This document shows, in pieces, positions 9,401 through 16,963 of a DNA stretch of 64,000 nucleotides. A program made the translations under genes and the position numbers. Below the pieces are notes generated by a model. The model was not told the origin of the DNA. It searched no databases and saw nothing but the letters and a program-made list of their open reading frames with translations. The DNA lies in assembly GCF_002260525.1 (NCBI RefSeq), contig NZ_MRYI01000024.1, positions 1 to 64,000 of the forward strand, given 5' to 3'. The stretch comes from Hahella sp. CCB-MM4 (GTDB lineage: Bacteria > Pseudomonadota > Gammaproteobacteria > Pseudomonadales > Oleiphilaceae). Within the stretch, counting starts at the first letter, position 1; every line of letters starts with the position of its first letter.

Positions 9401-12351
9401 GGCGGGCGATGGCGTTCGGCAAAATCCATGATAGCCTGGTCGGTCAACGACTGGATGGCAGCAGGGTCCACTTCCAGATACCTGGATTGACCGCGTTGTA
9501 GCTCTTCCCTGGCCATCTGCTCAATACGTTGTACCGACTGGAAGATTTCGTCGCTGCCTCTACTGCGAGCATTGGCCAGATCCTGCTCCAAGCGGGCCGA
9601 CAGCACCATTCCCATATCACCACGCAGATAACCTTCGTCCATGCGGGTTTGGGTATCGCGCTGGAACCAGGTTACCCAGCTGTCATTGATTTCGGCGACG
9701 AGGGCGTCAATAGCATCATCGCCGGCAGCGGTGCGCTCAGTTTCATCCAGTCCCTGGCTCAGTGCCCGTCGGGCATCTGCGTCCAGTCCAAACAGGGTCA
9801 AGGAATCCTGGATGGAAGCCCGGCGAGCATTAAACCGGTCGGAAGCGGAGCTTGAAAAGAGGCCCCTGGCGCGCTCGGCAGCATCCTCACTGAGACACTC
9901 GTCAAAGCGATTGAACAGGTCCCCCTTATTGGCATGATCAGAGCTTTCGAAAAAGAACTTCAATGCCGGTTGGGATGGCCATTGGAGGTCGCCGAGGACA
10001 GCAAAAATTTCATCGTCGTCAGCGTCCGAGTAAATAAGGTAGCCTGCGGTCAGGCCGGTCGTTGCCCCCAAAGTGGCGACATTCAGGATAACCAGACCGG
10101 TAGTGACGTCTGGATCGGGTTTTGTTAATTCTTCATCCAACTCCTGTGCTTTTGGGTTGAGGTATTCGTCACATTCCGTCTCTATTTGCATGAAAATACC
10201 TTCGCCGGGGTCATTCATGCGGGTCTTGAAACTGTCGACGCCCTGGAAATAGTTACGGCCGGCGCCGCCGATACTCTGATTCAGGCTGCCGACAAAATTG
10301 CGTATCAGTCTGGCCAGGGCTCCGTTTTCCTCGTCACTTGTGGAAAGGATGCGCTCAGCCATTCTCAGGGCATAATCCCGGGCACCGGTAATAGCCGTCA
10401 TGCCGCCGTCGCGCATGCGTCCCGTCACCTGGAAACCGAAAGTTTCAAAATCGAATTTGGTGGCCACCACCGTATCGGATACCTGCTGCAGGCTTTTCTC
10501 TGCAGTTTCACCCAGACTGGCCATCTGGTTTTTGGCCGATTCACGTGCCTGAGCGATGGTCATTTCTGACTGTTCGACCATTTGTGCGTATTGCTGATCC
10601 GGCAGGCGGCGGGAACTCTCCCAGGCGGCCTTCAGGCGCGGTGCCAGTTCTCTTTCATTGAGGAATTGTCCTTCCGGTAGCATTTCCGCGACCCGGACGA
10701 TCAGTTCCGGATAGGCCATAGCTAACGTGGCAGCGGTATTGTTCATCATCCGTTCGCTGACTTCGCCCTGGTCGCGGAAAGCTTTAGCGGCCTGACTGCC
10801 AGCCTTCTGCAGGCCCTCTACCAGCTTGGGCTCCAGCTCTTCGTCCAGGTAAGAGATGACGCCGTCAAATTTATTGATGAGGGTGTCTCCGTGTTCCCCC
10901 AGACTGATGGCTAGTGTATGGCGTGCATCATATACCTGGTCCTCTGTACATTGCTGAGCTTGCCCTTCGCGGCTACGAAAGGACTCCGACAGGGGAGTGG
11001 AAAGACTCATTGCCGCACGGGAAAACTCAGATTTGTAGCTATCAAGCGCATCAGCCTGATTGCCCAGAGACTCCTCAAGTTGGCCACGTGTGGTGTTGTA
11101 GAGACTGTTTAAAACCGGAGTGATGCGGTGGGCGTACCAGGTACCCAGTTCGTCTCGATCACGTTTTTGGGCGACTTCATTATCCAAATCCGTCTTAGCC
11201 TGGGGCATTGTCTGTTGTGGGCCATTGGCCGGATCAGAGGTTCTGGGAGGGTCGCCTTGAGTCTCCTGTAGGGCTTCCGTGCCGGGAGGAGGGTCTAGAG
11301 CGAAGGCTGCACCGTTTTGTTCGATGTTGCGGATATTGTTTTTGGCCGTAGTTAGGTAAGGGGCAAACTCCTCCTGCAAGCGAATATTGGCCTGTTCCAA
11401 TTCCGAGCCCGGTTCCATCAACTGGTACATGACCTGATCCTGAGCCTCAGTCTTGCTGGTTTGCAGCTCTTCGCCGGTTAATGTGTGGGCTTCTGAAAGA
11501 TGGTTAAGTTGCAGATCAACGGCAGTGGTCAGATCCGTTTTGGCCTGGGCCACTGCAGCCCTTACACGGGCAATACAGCCGCCGGCAAAGGCCATTATTT
11601 CGCGGGCGATTTCATCAAAGGATTTGCGGGTGTCGCGCGCCAGATTGCCAATGCGCCAGACAATTTGTCGCTGTCCGTCGCGTGCGGCATCTACCACTCT
11701 CAGCACAGCAACCTGGATTTTAGCCTGGTGCATTTCCGGCGTATCGCCTGTCTGACGCTGTATCTGGGTGCGTCGCTTTAGGGCGCTGGCTGGCGGGGGT
11801 GGTACCCGGGGAGCCCGGATGGTACCGGTACGGGCAATAAGTTCCACGGGAAGCGCCGGCTTCTTGGAAATCGGTTGTCGTTGTTCCGTTGGCTGCACCG
11901 TATCACCGGCGGGTTCGGCCTCGGAGTCTCCCGATACGGACTGCTGAGCATCGTCAGGAATGCACTGTTGCAGGGTTTCATCATAGGTTCCCCCCTCTGG
12001 TGCGTCTCCAGATGACATTTGTTGTCCGTCTTCACCTGCGGTGCCTTCATCTGGCGCCGGCTGTCCACTCTGGTCCGGTCCGGACCCGGGAGTGGAAACA
12101 TCCGATTGAGGTGTTTGCGCATCCAACTGACTCTGGTCGGCAGAAGTCAGAGACATATCCTGATCACTCACGCCGGCATTGGGGTCGTAGCTTGTCATCG
12201 GTTCCGGCAGACTCATGTATTGTGGCACGGAACACATGGGATACTGGTCCGGAGATGACCATGGATCGCTGCTGGATTGGTCCCTATCCGGTGGACGACT
12301 GCGACGACGGGTATCCTCGTCCTGTCGAGAGCGCTGGGTTGGCTCGGTCAT
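3445..12351 (-). CDS. Giant 2968-residue CIS-associated protein with polymorphic-toxin layout
   Basis: The largest gene of the window, at the end of the CIS operon and just before a small gene. Visible parts: a disordered Pro/Gln/Asp/Ser-rich N terminus (about 1-200); long charged helical stretches (about 200-1400); a strongly hydrophobic segment (about 1415-1460, 'GITALAIAATVILMAFGVGF') followed by a Gly/Ala-rich region to about 1690, as in pre-toxin regions; four repeats of about 95-100 residues (about 1712-2070); a zincin-like 'VLREEGIHAMQAQ' motif (about 2130); helical repeat units (about 2290-2750); and a compact tip (2853-2968) with 'GGAKHEW', 'HEHSGARGGHTE' and 'LHREL', rich in possible metal ligands. 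No DUF4157 HExxH motif typical of many eCIS cargo proteins was found. The likely role is a CIS-delivered toxin or a structural or loading protein carrying one. The enzymatic activity is unknown. The ribosome binding site is weak. Confidence 0.8.
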   Translation of the reverse strand: MTEPTQRSRQDEDTRRRSRPPDRDQSSSDPWSSPDQYPMCSVPQYMSLPEPMTSYDPNAGVSDQDMSLTSADQSQLDAQTPQSDVSTPGSGPDQSGQPAPDEGTAGEDGQQMSSGDAPEGGTYDETLQQCIPDDAQQSVSGDSEAEPAGDTVQPTEQRQPISKKPALPVELIARTGTIRAPRVPPPPASALKRRTQIQRQTGDTPEMHQAKIQVAVLRVVDAARDGQRQIVWRIGNLARDTRKSFDEIAREIMAFAGGCIARVRAAVAQAKTDLTTAVDLQLNHLSEAHTLTGEELQTSKTEAQDQVMYQLMEPGSELEQANIRLQEEFAPYLTTAKNNIRNIEQNGAAFALDPPPGTEALQETQGDPPRTSDPANGPQQTMPQAKTDLDNEVAQKRDRDELGTWYAHRITPVLNSLYNTTRGQLEESLGNQADALDSYKSEFSRAAMSLSTPLSESFRSREGQAQQCTEDQVYDARHTLAISLGEHGDTLINKFDGVISYLDEELEPKLVEGLQKAGSQAAKAFRDQGEVSERMMNNTAATLAMAYPELIVRVAEMLPEGQFLNERELAPRLKAAWESSRRLPDQQYAQMVEQSEMTIAQARESAKNQMASLGETAEKSLQQVSDTVVATKFDFETFGFQVTGRMRDGGMTAITGARDYALRMAERILSTSDEENGALARLIRNFVGSLNQSIGGAGRNYFQGVDSFKTRMNDPGEGIFMQIETECDEYLNPKAQELDEELTKPDPDVTTGLVILNVATLGATTGLTAGYLIYSDADDDEIFAVLGDLQWPSQPALKFFFESSDHANKGDLFNRFDECLSEDAAERARGLFSSSASDRFNARRASIQDSLTLFGLDADARRALSQGLDETERTAAGDDAIDALVAEINDSWVTWFQRDTQTRMDEGYLRGDMGMVLSARLEQDLANARSRGSDEIFQSVQRIEQMAREELQRGQSRYLEVDPAAIQSLTDQAIMDFAERHRPPDQQNGEDLSLTDARRIYLDRALADRYVHTGDTVQQVPVDQRVKDYAEAAINGGWQSQDTLAASQAYEMSRAEQSTFRPSETDTNRVTRAFADPELANIEREIQEHPERADQLRPRLEELRQRHEERMARVAKRLDPTLTDEDLQRAGGAVAYMAQRTARMFSGGEDYRTDRPSGERRSHAQEDAQYGYELISQGRASLTAGIRMATRGGGTNEDLLRMTYQNRSKTEVDQARADWQSRYNENLDEYLGIQHRSPEEEARIQGDPVYGWLQGGEVSGDLANEIQILARGNPESDQDRIELAILRYQQQRRRGTGGLARWTMSGTDEAQTIDSHYQGMGQMLLDEARRRRDLRMQDPNYTGDEIPLPERPEDVFTHDGRISPLIAGLIFVPGPNRGGRSTPPIFTGDRALILDRSRQVGLAGDRYKSELDRQEGLMLAGITALAIAATVILMAFGVGFVLASIIVALGSGLLTMAVKSGMRGERYGWEEAAVDAASTAIEVAAAGAGGAIAKGMGPAAQITGALSKVGAALEGTFGQFGGLIAREALVGSVSMAANTALQDDTYKDGPGAAFGRILLGGVKGGAISAVSAGISESLGNRINSRLVKGLDNIDDITRLSRLGRALGPSGRNIIKEGIAEGLGGLAGEATGILIEVSSGTYKGGLKDALKRMGQAGLKDMVSAAGRAGASAIPRQRYNDLMAAARRSSELTDSDLNALRAAAKAAGEDPPSIEDMRRQIDQDRHMLNQLPDDVRRYAESMDSNALRQLVTMMQSGQLAGSSDNRRQLLERIGQSNPEISSDDLLKSIEANSQRVRLDDTGDVDAQHQMRERMIQQLPEPVRNVLKDIPMQGLEHLPDAQLPKLAEAMARGRLTAEETDSFLRAARESNPELDAVTFLKNLNSAVQSARLAQEAHTRILQKQRSEVLRDVPDADAALFSRFSDEQIAILRSAMSEGEAPSSHRLNELFEAALKIDPTIDRASFEASIKQSVDNAHSRRQEEAVHQRQQREKMMENVPESLRGILSVLPDAALLEFRIRQMDGELSPANRQKLIDQAMAQDPSLDLKRFNKALDDAMEHGQSIQRSAEDTQQMRNELMALVPPDQRHLLNDVPILVMSDAEFRHYAQSDSGNAVTVILGGKPVVIIREGASPKVLREEGIHAMQAQDPRWAKHIGSLDEGHLQRWEDLPVDVQVALYRNKLDLEIDAHDRMIEQLGERLRLSEDPAEQKRLHMELELAQRTLLNLQKRMAEVDQLTPLVRMQIQAGLLPRPQYLDQPARMFNKADLKTAVATSGTEATRTKYEKMVESLSDSEATKLLDLDLGEADLRSVLNRHKDPDKRSKFIDQLHSISTTLKAQGDTETFGNLLKRSDLTDLAPIITRCISQTSNDQLAATLISSIANLSANHLDTARKLEAFMEAAKATPNAMPKLEKALLHPDYMIRLLRSSDDPGVAHQRILDLAELKNRLPMDDRADILKRLSERNDFEALLSPLAKTAQLLENESSVRLIADAIASRKDNVADSAETLYKILSTASDAQIRQFETSGLAANHINKVLRSSLNLDMKAARLHDLAAIATNLPRGIRKLDALNKLLELSDYGELVPRIKQMAESLGDSALTARLIDAVASQDSSRAATLDALTRLIPAADAAQLQDITKHLLNTVDAKTRIETAQKISQLAAGTPGPSAVQLIIRLSADSDFIAKVSLLHECRNSFDDGLMQTALSAILTRPGSEADLINKFVHLANNLTSFQKQFIQSSGIDADLILRVMDLGGSDLNKTLSLLNDLTDTLSRISATNRPAEINRLKASGSFGDDLDLFIKTHLGTTRSRDDLLLNGKIPGLNEGFSKWFDSLSLAELRLLIADRKLYDSIADRIRNGGAKHEWLMVCEMERIKAWNVSMEEVHRFTSETEKLKWTIPDDLGHEHSGARGGHTEIVGGEKQSGKGSGTLHRELRAIIQASHNVDEFNTKLLELLDRWKIDRSLLPTQLPEAKP
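6140..7215 (-). repeat. Four degenerate protein repeats of about 95-100 residues inside the giant gene
   Basis: Residues about 1712-2070 of the giant protein contain four successive units. Each opens with a basic/Gln-rich helix followed by a 'LP-(D/E)' or 'VP-(D/E)' turn ('MLNQLPDDVR', 'MIQQLPEPVR', 'VLRDVPDAD', 'MMENVPESLR'). A stretch of hydrophobic helices follows, and then a conserved end such as 'SNPEISSDDLLKSIEAN', 'SNPELDAVTFLKNLNSA', 'IDPTIDRASFEASIKQS' and 'QDPSLDLKRFNKALDDA'. A fifth half-unit ('LMALVPPDQRHLL') leads into the zincin-like region. DNA identity between units is low, so the duplication is old. Confidence 0.7.
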
Positions 12352-12367
12352 GGCAGAGTCTCAACGC

Positions 12368-13318
12368 CTACTGCAAGGTGGCCGGCGCATCAGCGAATTG
12401 AATTGCCCCTGAAACCATTCGATAGGCTTTCGGCAGCCAAACCCATCGGGTCTCCACCCAAACCAGACCGTCATATTGAACGGCACCGCCCTGTGCATTC
12501 AGCCAGCGCCAGCTGAGCCAGATCCACTGGGGTTGCATCCAGCCTGAGACATTGCGGTAACCCTGGGCAAATTTGTCACTGAACTCATTGGACCAGCGCA
12601 GCAGGCCAGCATTGGCCGCCGTGACTTTAAGCTCGGTGTAATCAGGACCGGGGTCGGCCACGGGGGGACGGAAATAAGCCTGCTCCACTTCCCTTATCAT
12701 CGCGTCGGCCAGGGAAGGGTCGAATAATTTGATCAGCTCCTCTCTTGTTGGTTTGAGATGTACCGTACCCACCGGATTGTTGAGCTGCTCGATAAGCGGC
12801 ACAGCCACGTCGGCTAACTGTACCAGTGAGAGAATCAAAGACTCACGGGAATCCCGCGCGCTTTCGAGTCTTTTCCCCACCTGGGCAGCCAGTGCTGCAA
12901 CCTGGTGATCCGGATCGTGAGCAAGGCGATGGGTCTGGGGGATGAGGTCCAGCCGCTCAGTTTCCTGCAGTGCCCAGAGACCTAGTAATCGGTTACGGGG
13001 TAATGAATCAAACAGGAGATCATTAACGTCGGTTTCGCTCAACATGGGAAGATGTTGTACCAGGTGTCCCCTTAGCGTCGGCGGTAGGGTTGCCACATCG
13101 AGCACCCTGAGCCTGGCGACTGGGTTGAAGCTGTATATCAGAATGGGTTTTCTGCCATGCCAGGTCCAGCTGGCAAACTCGGGTTCGCCCTTAAGCAAGG
13201 GACTGTCGGCCGCCTCACCAGTGGATTGCCAGCCCAGCCGCTGCAGGGTTTCTCTAATTTGTTGAAGGGTGAAATCCGGTTTGATCAGCAGAGATTGACC
13301 AATTGCATAGTCTTCCAT
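12368..13318 (-). CDS. Unknown CIS-operon protein
   Basis: A 316-residue protein between the AAA+ ATPase and the giant protein; I do not recognise the family. The N-terminal about 190 residues contain paired helices reminiscent of HEAT-like repeats ('LPRNRLLGLWALQET', 'DHQVAALAAQVGKRL'). The C-terminal part is Trp/Tyr rich ('WMQPQWIWLSWRWLN', 'VWVETRWVWLPKAY'), which suggests an aromatic beta domain or a binding surface. There is no signal peptide or membrane segment. Its start follows the ATPase stop by two bases, and the giant gene starts 16 bases after its stop, so it is firmly part of the operon. An assembly or adaptor role for the giant protein is possible but unproven. Confidence 0.75.
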   Translation of the reverse strand: MEDYAIGQSLLIKPDFTLQQIRETLQRLGWQSTGEAADSPLLKGEPEFASWTWHGRKPILIYSFNPVARLRVLDVATLPPTLRGHLVQHLPMLSETDVNDLLFDSLPRNRLLGLWALQETERLDLIPQTHRLAHDPDHQVAALAAQVGKRLESARDSRESLILSLVQLADVAVPLIEQLNNPVGTVHLKPTREELIKLFDPSLADAMIREVEQAYFRPPVADPGPDYTELKVTAANAGLLRWSNEFSDKFAQGYRNVSGWMQPQWIWLSWRWLNAQGGAVQYDGLVWVETRWVWLPKAYRMVSGAIQFADAPATLQ

Positions 13319-13320
13319 CG

Positions 13321-15333
13321 TCAGGTGTCCTGAGGGGAGGTCAGTGGTGTTTCGGAAATTGTTGAGTTCAAATGCATCAACTGATTAAGCTTGCCGGGCA
13401 ACTCACGCCCCAATTTACGGTATTCGGCGTTAAGCCCTACCAACAGGTCATTTGCTGCGATCGGTCCGCTACCGGCATGGGTCGCCGCAGCGAGAACGAC
13501 GTTGCGCAACTGGCCGCCAGTGAAATCGCAGTAGCCGGCTAACAGTCGATAAACCTCATCTCCGGGACCCCGAGACCCCAGATGACTTTGCCAGAGTTGC
13601 TGGCGCTCCTCGAATCCGGGGATAGGAAACTCAATAATCAGGTCCAGGCGACGGGTAAAGGCCGGGTCGATACGCTCCCGGTTGTTGGATGTCAGGAGAA
13701 CAATGCCGGGGTGGTTTTCGATTCGGGTAAGCAGAAAATGAGTCAGCATATTGGCAAAGCGCTCGCCGGTTTCCTTGCCTTCTGTACGTTTGCCGAAAAG
13801 GGAATCGGATTCGTCAAAAAGCAGGACCACATCGTTGGCGGCAGCCATGTCCAGGACTGCTGATAAGTTCTTTTCGCTTTCGCCCACATATTTGTTCATA
13901 ACAGCGGAAAGGTCGACGCGATAGAGTGGTGCCCCCAGGCGGGTGGCGATGAAATTGGCCGCCAGGGTTTTTCCGGTGCCACTTTCTCCAACAAAGAGGG
14001 CACGAACCCCAGCGGTTTGGGTCTGCTTCAGCGTGGCGCCGAGGCCCTGCCACAACAGCTCGCGTTGCTCAGCCCGTGCCAGCAGACGCTCCAGTTCACT
14101 TTCTACCAGGGGAGGTAATACGATGGCGTCTCTTGGTACCAGACGGGTGTCCGGTTGCGCCAGTAGTCGCAGGCGTTCAGAACCCAATTGAACGCGCGCT
14201 TCCACAATATGATCAGACCCAAGCGGAGCCTGATTACGCTCGGCGATGAGCCGCGCTTTGCCGGCAAGTTGCCCAATGATGGGGCCACTCACCAAGGCGG
14301 CAGCGGCCCGTTCAGCAACACCAGGTTTTATGGGGTGTGAATTCTTCTCCAGCGCTGATTGCCATAAAGATAGCCTTTGCCGGAAATCCGGTAGCGGCAT
14401 GACCAGCTCGGTAAGCCCCGGCTGGTCAATCGCTCCATCGGAGCCAACATGAAACACGATCGGATGGGAAGGCTCCGACATTTCTCGGTGAATAACTTCA
14501 CCCGGACCCAGTTTCGGGGAAAGTATCGGCAGCCAACCGGCATAGCGTGCAGAAGCCACTAGAGCTGGTGTTTCCTGCCATAGGGAGTCAGGTACTGTTA
14601 AAGGTTTTAAACCCATCTGGGCGGCAATGGCCGAGGTTAGGATATGTCGTCCACTACCAGGGAACCCTCTGATGATGAGACCTTTGGCGTGCCCCTGATC
14701 CAGCATTTCGGCCAAAACCGGGATCTGTTGCCGAATAAGTTCTGGTAATAGCTCAACGGACTCTTCTTTCAGCTCCGAGCATCCCGGCCAACAGTCCAAC
14801 TGATCCGTCATCAGTGCCCAAAAGGGAGCTGAAGTTCTTAGTTGGCGGAGAGGCAAAGGGCCTTCTCCGAGCCATGCAACCAATCCTTTTTCAACCAGCG
14901 GATGATATAACCATCCCAGCAGCGACAGCGGTTGCTCCGGAAAAATTGACTGTAGCCAGGACTCCACCAGATGCACTGTTGGATGAGGTTGTGGGGAAGG
15001 GGCTTGTAGCTGATGTACAACCAGGGTAATCAGATGGGAACGCTCCACTTCTCCCAACAATGTGAGCAGAAGAACTTCCTCCATTGGCAGATTGTGATCT
15101 CTGATCAAGAGTTCCAATGGCCCATGACCATCAGGTGGCCAGGATTTTTCAAGTTGTTCCTTCAGCTGGGGGGCGCTTACGTTGTCTTCTATATTCAGCA
15201 GTTGTCTGGCTTCATCGTTGAGCAACTGAAGCAGGCCGTTATCTTTGGGAAGTGCCTGGCACCAGAACTGTGCAAGAGAGAGTCTCGCCAGAGCCGCCAT
15301 TTTTTGCCATAGCTTAATCGGGGTAGCGGACAT
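13321..15333 (-). CDS. CIS AAA+ ATPase (Afp15/Pvc15-like)
   Basis: A 670-residue AAA+ ATPase, the enzyme found in nearly all eCIS loci and thought to help assemble the particle or load its cargo. The C-terminal module has Walker A 'GESGTGKT' (about residue 448), Walker B 'VVLLFDESDSLFGKR' (about 505) and sensor/arginine-finger-like 'LLTSNNRERIDPAFTRRLD'. The N-terminal half contains a second, degenerate P-loop, 'GFPGSGRH' (about 220-230), in which the essential Lys and Thr are Arg and His, so it is probably a dead AAA module or nucleotide-sensing domain. I chose the ATG at 15333, which overlaps the stop of the previous gene as TGATG and has an AGGAG site upstream. An in-frame start 48 bases earlier is less likely. 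Confidence 0.9.
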   Translation of the reverse strand: MSATPIKLWQKMAALARLSLAQFWCQALPKDNGLLQLLNDEARQLLNIEDNVSAPQLKEQLEKSWPPDGHGPLELLIRDHNLPMEEVLLLTLLGEVERSHLITLVVHQLQAPSPQPHPTVHLVESWLQSIFPEQPLSLLGWLYHPLVEKGLVAWLGEGPLPLRQLRTSAPFWALMTDQLDCWPGCSELKEESVELLPELIRQQIPVLAEMLDQGHAKGLIIRGFPGSGRHILTSAIAAQMGLKPLTVPDSLWQETPALVASARYAGWLPILSPKLGPGEVIHREMSEPSHPIVFHVGSDGAIDQPGLTELVMPLPDFRQRLSLWQSALEKNSHPIKPGVAERAAAALVSGPIIGQLAGKARLIAERNQAPLGSDHIVEARVQLGSERLRLLAQPDTRLVPRDAIVLPPLVESELERLLARAEQRELLWQGLGATLKQTQTAGVRALFVGESGTGKTLAANFIATRLGAPLYRVDLSAVMNKYVGESEKNLSAVLDMAAANDVVLLFDESDSLFGKRTEGKETGERFANMLTHFLLTRIENHPGIVLLTSNNRERIDPAFTRRLDLIIEFPIPGFEERQQLWQSHLGSRGPGDEVYRLLAGYCDFTGGQLRNVVLAAATHAGSGPIAANDLLVGLNAEYRKLGRELPGKLNQLMHLNSTISETPLTSPQDT

Positions 15334-16958
15334 CAGCTGCCTTGCTCCTGAAAATGAAACTGCACGACCCGGCCCAGCCATGGGAGCCAGCCCGGGTTAA
15401 CGTCCAATCCCGCGAGGCGGACATCAAGACGAACCTGGTTCATGGGAGCGAAGAGGTCAATATGACTGGGGCTGGCCTGTATTCGTGCGGAGACATCGAG
15501 CAGTTGCGGATTCCACAAACTTTCCGGGTCATACCATTGAGCCAGTATTACCTTTAAGTGCTCTGCCTCCGGCAGCTCAGGCAGGGAAGATAACGGGTGT
15601 TCCTTATCCACTCCCATTTCGGCGAGGATCAATTGGGCAAGTGGATCTTCCAGATCGAGATTAAGCATTTCTGCCAGGCGAAACAGCCAGAACCAGCCGG
15701 ATGGGTAGATGGACCAAAAGTCGGAAAGTATCGACTGCATCTCGGGGCGGCGTAGGACATTCAATAAATAGAGGACGCCACCCTGGTGCGTATTGATGCC
15801 CTCTATTTCAATATTTTGCAGAGGCTTTGAGGCAGAAGAACTTGGTTGTACCGACCATGTTTGGTGGAACTGTGGTTCCGCCTTCTCCGTTTGGTCTGAA
15901 GATGCTTTTGTATCCGGATAACCTTGAGGGGATAAAGGCTGTGCTGGTGGAGTCTCCGTATTATCGGCAGGCTCCAACGTGGAAAAGTTGGTTGGCGCGT
16001 CCCCCGATTCGGTGCTTTGTTCCCGGGGGGACGGGATATTCTGTATCGGGGAGGCTTCCTTGAATTTTTCTGCGGTCTTATCAGCTTCAGAGAGGGTTAT
16101 GGAGTCCTTGGCGAATGACTCTACTTGAGCCGCGGGCTTGGGAGAAGTTTGCCAGGAGGCGTTCTTTGTCGTGCCCGGTACTTGATTGGGATGGTGTGTT
16201 TCAGTCTTATCTATTTCCGGAAACTGCTGACGACGCCACCAATGGTACACGGCCTGCAATGTTTCCTTGGGGGCCTGTGCCAGAGCCAGTGGCCAGAATT
16301 GGCGTGCTACCAGCCAGAAAACCCACTGCTGACGGGCACTTTGAGCAGGCAGCCCGGCGAGGCTGTACTGCCACGCCTGACATCGGCTGGAGGGTATGTC
16401 TGTCAGATCGATAGGGGGAGGCAAGTCTGTATACGGAAATTGCTGAAGCCGGTAGCCTCCCTGATAGGTCAGCTCAATGCACAGGGCTTCAGCATCGGCA
16501 TCGGTCAGTGTTTGCCAGAAGTGCTTCAGTAGCCCGCTGTAGTGTAGCCTTTCAATCACTGCGGCGGTCTGATCAATGTATTCGGCCAACAACGTTCTGA
16601 GTGCTGAAGAAAGGTTACCGCTAAACAGATGGGACCAACGCTGCCAGTACCAGTGTTGACCGGCGGTACCCATTAAAAGGTCTGAAACCAACGCGGCCAG
16701 CAGCTCATCCAGAGTGGCGAAACGTTTGATATTATCTGAATTGCCTGTCTGGGCAACCACCTGCCGGACTCCTGACTTGACTGCTGCAACTGCCCGGTGT
16801 GCCGGCGCCTGAATATGCAGAGAGCGAACAAAGACCCAGGCATGATCACTGGGCTCGGGCCAATCCATCAGTGTCAGTTCCCTCTGGATCTGGTCACAGT
16901 GTTGCCTGTGCCCACGTATCCGCAATCGGTCAATGGTGGTGGCATCGAAAGGTCGCAT
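15333..16958 (-). CDS. CIS protein in tape-measure position (CIS_TMP/Afp14-like)
   Basis: A 541-residue protein directly upstream of the AAA+ ATPase, with overlapping stop and start. In eCIS loci this place is held by the Afp14/Pvc14 'tape measure' family. Residues about 390-420 include 'INTHQGGVLYLLNVLRRP', which resembles the 'AGLxxLLPxL' signature of that family, and the helical N-terminal half also fits. The middle (about residues 270-390) is a Pro/Ser/Thr/Glu-rich linker, probably disordered. There is no membrane segment. The assignment rests mainly on position and one motif. It might instead be a baseplate accessory or a chaperone for the ATPase. Confidence 0.65.
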   Translation of the reverse strand: MRPFDATTIDRLRIRGHRQHCDQIQRELTLMDWPEPSDHAWVFVRSLHIQAPAHRAVAAVKSGVRQVVAQTGNSDNIKRFATLDELLAALVSDLLMGTAGQHWYWQRWSHLFSGNLSSALRTLLAEYIDQTAAVIERLHYSGLLKHFWQTLTDADAEALCIELTYQGGYRLQQFPYTDLPPPIDLTDIPSSRCQAWQYSLAGLPAQSARQQWVFWLVARQFWPLALAQAPKETLQAVYHWWRRQQFPEIDKTETHHPNQVPGTTKNASWQTSPKPAAQVESFAKDSITLSEADKTAEKFKEASPIQNIPSPREQSTESGDAPTNFSTLEPADNTETPPAQPLSPQGYPDTKASSDQTEKAEPQFHQTWSVQPSSSASKPLQNIEIEGINTHQGGVLYLLNVLRRPEMQSILSDFWSIYPSGWFWLFRLAEMLNLDLEDPLAQLILAEMGVDKEHPLSSLPELPEAEHLKVILAQWYDPESLWNPQLLDVSARIQASPSHIDLFAPMNQVRLDVRLAGLDVNPGWLPWLGRVVQFHFQEQGS

Positions 16959-16963
16959 GGGAA

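Noticed and set aside
3445-12351. DUF4157 (HExxH) cargo domain in the giant protein
   Set aside because: I looked for HExxH with a following HVxQ motif as seen in many eCIS cargo proteins and did not find it. Only an incomplete E-x-x-x-H motif near residue 2130 is present.
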